Assembly (NCBI RefSeq): GCF_902499175.1
Contig: NZ_CABVQC010000023.1
Span: 47,846 to 111,845, forward strand
From: Burkholderia aenigmatica
Lineage (GTDB): Bacteria > Pseudomonadota > Gammaproteobacteria > Burkholderiales > Burkholderiaceae
DNA: 64,000 nt
Direction of reading: 5' to 3'
Numbering within the stretch: position 1 is the first letter of the stretch; every line of letters starts with the position of its first letter. The position numbers and the translations under genes were made by a program. The notes beneath the pieces are model-generated. The model made no database searches, had not been told where the DNA came from, and saw only the letters and a program-made list of their open reading frames with translations. This document shows positions 61,603 to 64,000 of this stretch, piece after piece.

Positions 61603-62269
61603 CGCGCCGATGCGCCGCCCGCTCGCCCGCCGCGCCCGCGGCTTCACGCTGATCGAGCTGATGATCGCGATCGCGATCCTCGCGGTGGTCGCGATCCTCG
61701 CGTGGCGCGGGCTCGACCAGATCATGCGCGGGCGCGACAAGGTCGCGGCCGCGATGGAAGACGAGCGCGTGTTCGCGCAGATGTTCGACCAGATGCGCAT
61801 CGACGCGCGGCTCGCCGCGACCGACGACGAGGCCGGCCAGCCGGCGATCGGCGTCGCCGGCAATACGCTGCAGATCGTCCGCGAACTCGACGTGCCGGGC
61901 GCCGCACCGCGGCTGCAGGTGATCCGCTACCGGATCGCCGGCGGGCGCGTCGTGCGCTATGCGTCGCCGCCGATCGACGACGCGAACCGGCTGCGCAGCG
62001 TGCTGAAGGACAGCAGTGTCGAAGGCTGGAGCTGGGTCGCGTTGATGGGCGGCGTCGGCGCGATCGACGCGAAGCTGTACGTGCCGCGCGTGGGCTGGAC
62101 CACCAACCTGCAGACGGCCAACGATGCGCTCGCGCAGAACAACGATGCGCTCAAGGTGCCGCAGATCGGCAACGCGCCGCCGACGCGCGCGGTGACGGGG
62201 CTGCAGGTCAGCATCGGCGCGACGTCGCTGCGCGTGCCGGTCACGCGCATCTTTCTCGTCGGGGAATGA
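61580..62269 (+). CDS. gspJ: Minor pseudopilin GspJ
   Basis: 229 residues with prepilin site ARG|FTLIELMIAIAILAVVAILAW. The mature globular part includes WVALMGGVGAIDAKLYVP. The stop overlaps the gspK start (ATGA). Confidence 0.93.
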   Translation: MKPAVRSDAPMRRPLARRARGFTLIELMIAIAILAVVAILAWRGLDQIMRGRDKVAAAMEDERVFAQMFDQMRIDARLAATDDEAGQPAIGVAGNTLQIVRELDVPGAAPRLQVIRYRIAGGRVVRYASPPIDDANRLRSVLKDSSVEGWSWVALMGGVGAIDAKLYVPRVGWTTNLQTANDALAQNNDALKVPQIGNAPPTRAVTGLQVSIGATSLRVPVTRIFLVGE

Positions 62270-63402
62270 CGATGCGCACGCGCCCTCACCGCTCATTGCG
62301 TGCCGCCCGCGCGGCCGGTCGCGCACCGGCACGCGGCCGCCAGCGCGGCGCGGCGATCATTACCGCGCTGCTCGTCGTCGCGCTGTCGGCGATCCTGGTC
62401 TCGGGGATGCTGTGGCGCCAGCAGGTGCAGATCCGTCGCATCGAAAATCAGCGCATGCTCGCGCAGGCGCAGTGGGTCGCACGCGGCGCGCTCGACTGGA
62501 CGCGGATGATCCTGCGCTCCGAAGGCGACACGGCGCCCGGCATCACGTATCTCGGCGGTATCTGGGGCGTACCGATCGCGAAGACCAAGCTGTCGGATTT
62601 CCTCGGCCGGATCGGCGCGCCCAACGACACCGGCGGCGAAGACACCTATATCTCCGGCTCGATCGAGGATGCGCAGGCGAAGTTCAACCTGCGCAACCTG
62701 GTGGCGTCGCCGGCGCCCGGCGTGCTGCAGTTGAACGTCACACAAGTCCAGGCGTTCCAGCGCCTGCTGACGACGCTCGGCTACGACGGCGCGTTCGCGA
62801 AGCGCATCGCGCTGCAGGTGCGCGCGAGCCTGCTGAATTCGGCGACGCGTTTCCAGATGCCGACACTGCCGGGGGGCGGCACGGCGCCGCCGATCACCGC
62901 ACCGGTGACGACCGATCAGCAAGGCGGCGGCGGCTTCTCCGACGATCCGGGCATGACGGGTGGCGATCGCGGGCCCGCGCCGCTGATGATGACGGGCGTC
63001 GACAGCCTGCTCGACGTCGACGGCGTGACGCCCGAGATGGTCGCGCGGCTGCGCCCGTTCGTCACCGTGCTGCCGACCACGACGCCCGTGAACATGAATA
63101 CCGCGCCGGCCGAGGTGATCGCGGCGCTGATGCCGGGGATGAGCGTGTCGTCCGCGCAGGCGCTCGTGTCGCGCCGCGAGACCGTGTTTTTCCGCAACGT
63201 CGCCGACGTGCAGCTCGCGCTGCGCGGCGCCGGTGCACCGAACGTGACGCTCGACGCGAGCGTCGTCGACGTCAATTCGAGCTATTTCATCGTGCATGGC
63301 CGGATCCAGCACGATCGCGCGGAGGTCGATCGCACCTCGCTCGTGTATCGTGATCCGACCACGCATTCGACACGGGTCGTGCGCATCCGCGACCAGCTAT
63401 AA
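62266..63402 (+). CDS. gspK: Minor pseudopilin GspK
   Basis: 378 residues from the overlapping ATG. The prepilin site is RQRG|AAIITALLVVALSAILVSG. As in other GspK proteins there is no Glu5, which would otherwise be needed to align with neighbouring subunits, so it caps the pseudopilus tip. A Gly/Asp-rich loop at about 220-245 (GGGGFSDDPGMTGGD) is part of the inserted domain. Confidence 0.93.
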   Translation: MTMRTRPHRSLRAARAAGRAPARGRQRGAAIITALLVVALSAILVSGMLWRQQVQIRRIENQRMLAQAQWVARGALDWTRMILRSEGDTAPGITYLGGIWGVPIAKTKLSDFLGRIGAPNDTGGEDTYISGSIEDAQAKFNLRNLVASPAPGVLQLNVTQVQAFQRLLTTLGYDGAFAKRIALQVRASLLNSATRFQMPTLPGGGTAPPITAPVTTDQQGGGGFSDDPGMTGGDRGPAPLMMTGVDSLLDVDGVTPEMVARLRPFVTVLPTTTPVNMNTAPAEVIAALMPGMSVSSAQALVSRRETVFFRNVADVQLALRGAGAPNVTLDASVVDVNSSYFIVHGRIQHDRAEVDRTSLVYRDPTTHSTRVVRIRDQL

Positions 63403-63428
63403 CGACGCCAATCGGGAGAGGAGCTCTT

Positions 63429-64000
63429 GTGAGCACGTTGATTGTTTCTTTGCCGCCGCGCGAGCCTGCCGTGCCGTTGCAGGAATGGCAGTGGCCCGAG
63501 CTGCCGTTCACGCTCGTCGACAAGGCCGGCCATGTGCAGCGCGCCGGCCGTGCCGCGCTCGCGCTGCTGCCGCGAGCGAATGCGACGGTGCTGATCGTCG
63601 CCGCGCGCGACGTGCTGCTGCTGGCCGCGACCGTGCCGCCGCTGAAGGGACCGAAGCTGCGCCAGGCGCTGCCCAACATCGTCGAGGATCAGCTGATCCA
63701 GGATCCGCTCGGCTGCCATATCGCGCTCGATCCGGACGCGCTGCCCGACGGGCGCCGCGTGCTGGCCGTCGTCGATCGCGCGTGGTTCCGCACGATCTGC
63801 GAAGCGTTCACGGCGGTCGGCCACCGGCACCTGAGCGCCGTGCCCGCGACCCGCTGCCTGCCGGCACCGCACGCGTCCGCCGCACCAGCCGACAGCGAAG
63901 TCGATGCCGCCGCGGTTGCCGCCGACGCCGTCGACGCGGCGCCGGCCCGCCCGGCGACGGTGGCCGCGGTGCTCGGCCTCGCGGCATCGGTCGAACCGGT
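63429..64000 (+). CDS. gspL: Type II secretion protein GspL, N-terminal part (cut by window end)
   Basis: A GTG start at 63429 after GAGAGGAG gives MSTLIVSLPPREPAVPLQEW and stays open to the window edge (190 codons). The beginning has the actin-like cytoplasmic fold of GspL, which binds GspE (VPPLKGPKLRQALPNIVED). The membrane helix and periplasmic part lie outside. Confidence 0.88.
   Translation, partial: MSTLIVSLPPREPAVPLQEWQWPELPFTLVDKAGHVQRAGRAALALLPRANATVLIVAARDVLLLAATVPPLKGPKLRQALPNIVEDQLIQDPLGCHIALDPDALPDGRRVLAVVDRAWFRTICEAFTAVGHRHLSAVPATRCLPAPHASAAPADSEVDAAAVAADAVDAAPARPATVAAVLGLAASVEP

Overview
The window looks like a piece of chromosome 1 of a Burkholderia species, probably from the Burkholderia cepacia complex. 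The basis is high GC content, protein sequences I recognise as Burkholderia-like (PhhA, AtpA, HemE, ParB, the gsp locus), and gene order. No search was possible, so this is recognition plus inference. I see no rRNA or tRNA genes, insertion sequences, prophage or CRISPR array. Coding density is high and composition is uniform.

Layout, left to right. (1) 0-8.3 kb: the 5' end of putA with a promoter/operator region rich in GTTGCA, then priA, hemE, a periplasmic cyclohexadienyl dehydratase (pheC), a structured non-coding stretch ending in a strong terminator (candidate sRNA), and an acyl-CoA synthetase. (2) 8.5-16.2 kb: the complete F1Fo ATP synthase operon atpIBEFHAGDC on the minus strand, with a recognisable promoter and terminator. 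(3) 16.6-22.8 kb: mnmG-rsmG-parA-parB plus a permease, with a cluster of parS-like sites. The perfect parS also forms the stem of a transcription terminator. (4) 22.8-33.7 kb: two branched-chain amino acid/amide-type ABC transporter operons (one with a LivM-LivG fusion, one with an Arg in the Walker A motif), separated by a 1.1 kb gap holding a second candidate sRNA. (5) 34-48.7 kb: accessory metabolism and regulation. These are a GMC oxidoreductase with divergent LysR, a CYTH protein, an Lrp-type regulator divergent from phhAB (Phe to Tyr), a two-component system, a SET-domain methyltransferase, an Old Yellow Enzyme, a glutamine amidotransferase, a Cys-rich MarR, a YbdK-type ligase and a Kef-type antiporter. 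(6) 48.7-49.4 kb: an intergenic region with an AT-rich stretch and oppositely oriented perfect DnaA boxes 181 bp apart, the best candidate for a replication origin. (7) 49.4-64 kb: mnmC, HU, a COG0523 GTPase, a lytic transglycosylase and the general secretion (type II) locus gspDEF, gspC (inverted), gspGHIJKL (gspL cut by the window end).

How it fits together. Left of about 49 kb the main operons run on the minus strand (atp, mnmG-rsmG-parAB, both liv operons). To the right hup and gsp run on the plus strand, as expected if forks leave an origin at about 49.2 kb. ParA/ParB and the parS cluster at 20.8-22.8 kb would then be the chromosome-segregation system about 26 kb from that origin. MnmG and MnmC act on the same tRNA wobble-uridine pathway. 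PhhA/PhhB, PheC, PutA and the two Liv-type transporters give the neighbourhood an amino-acid metabolism flavour.
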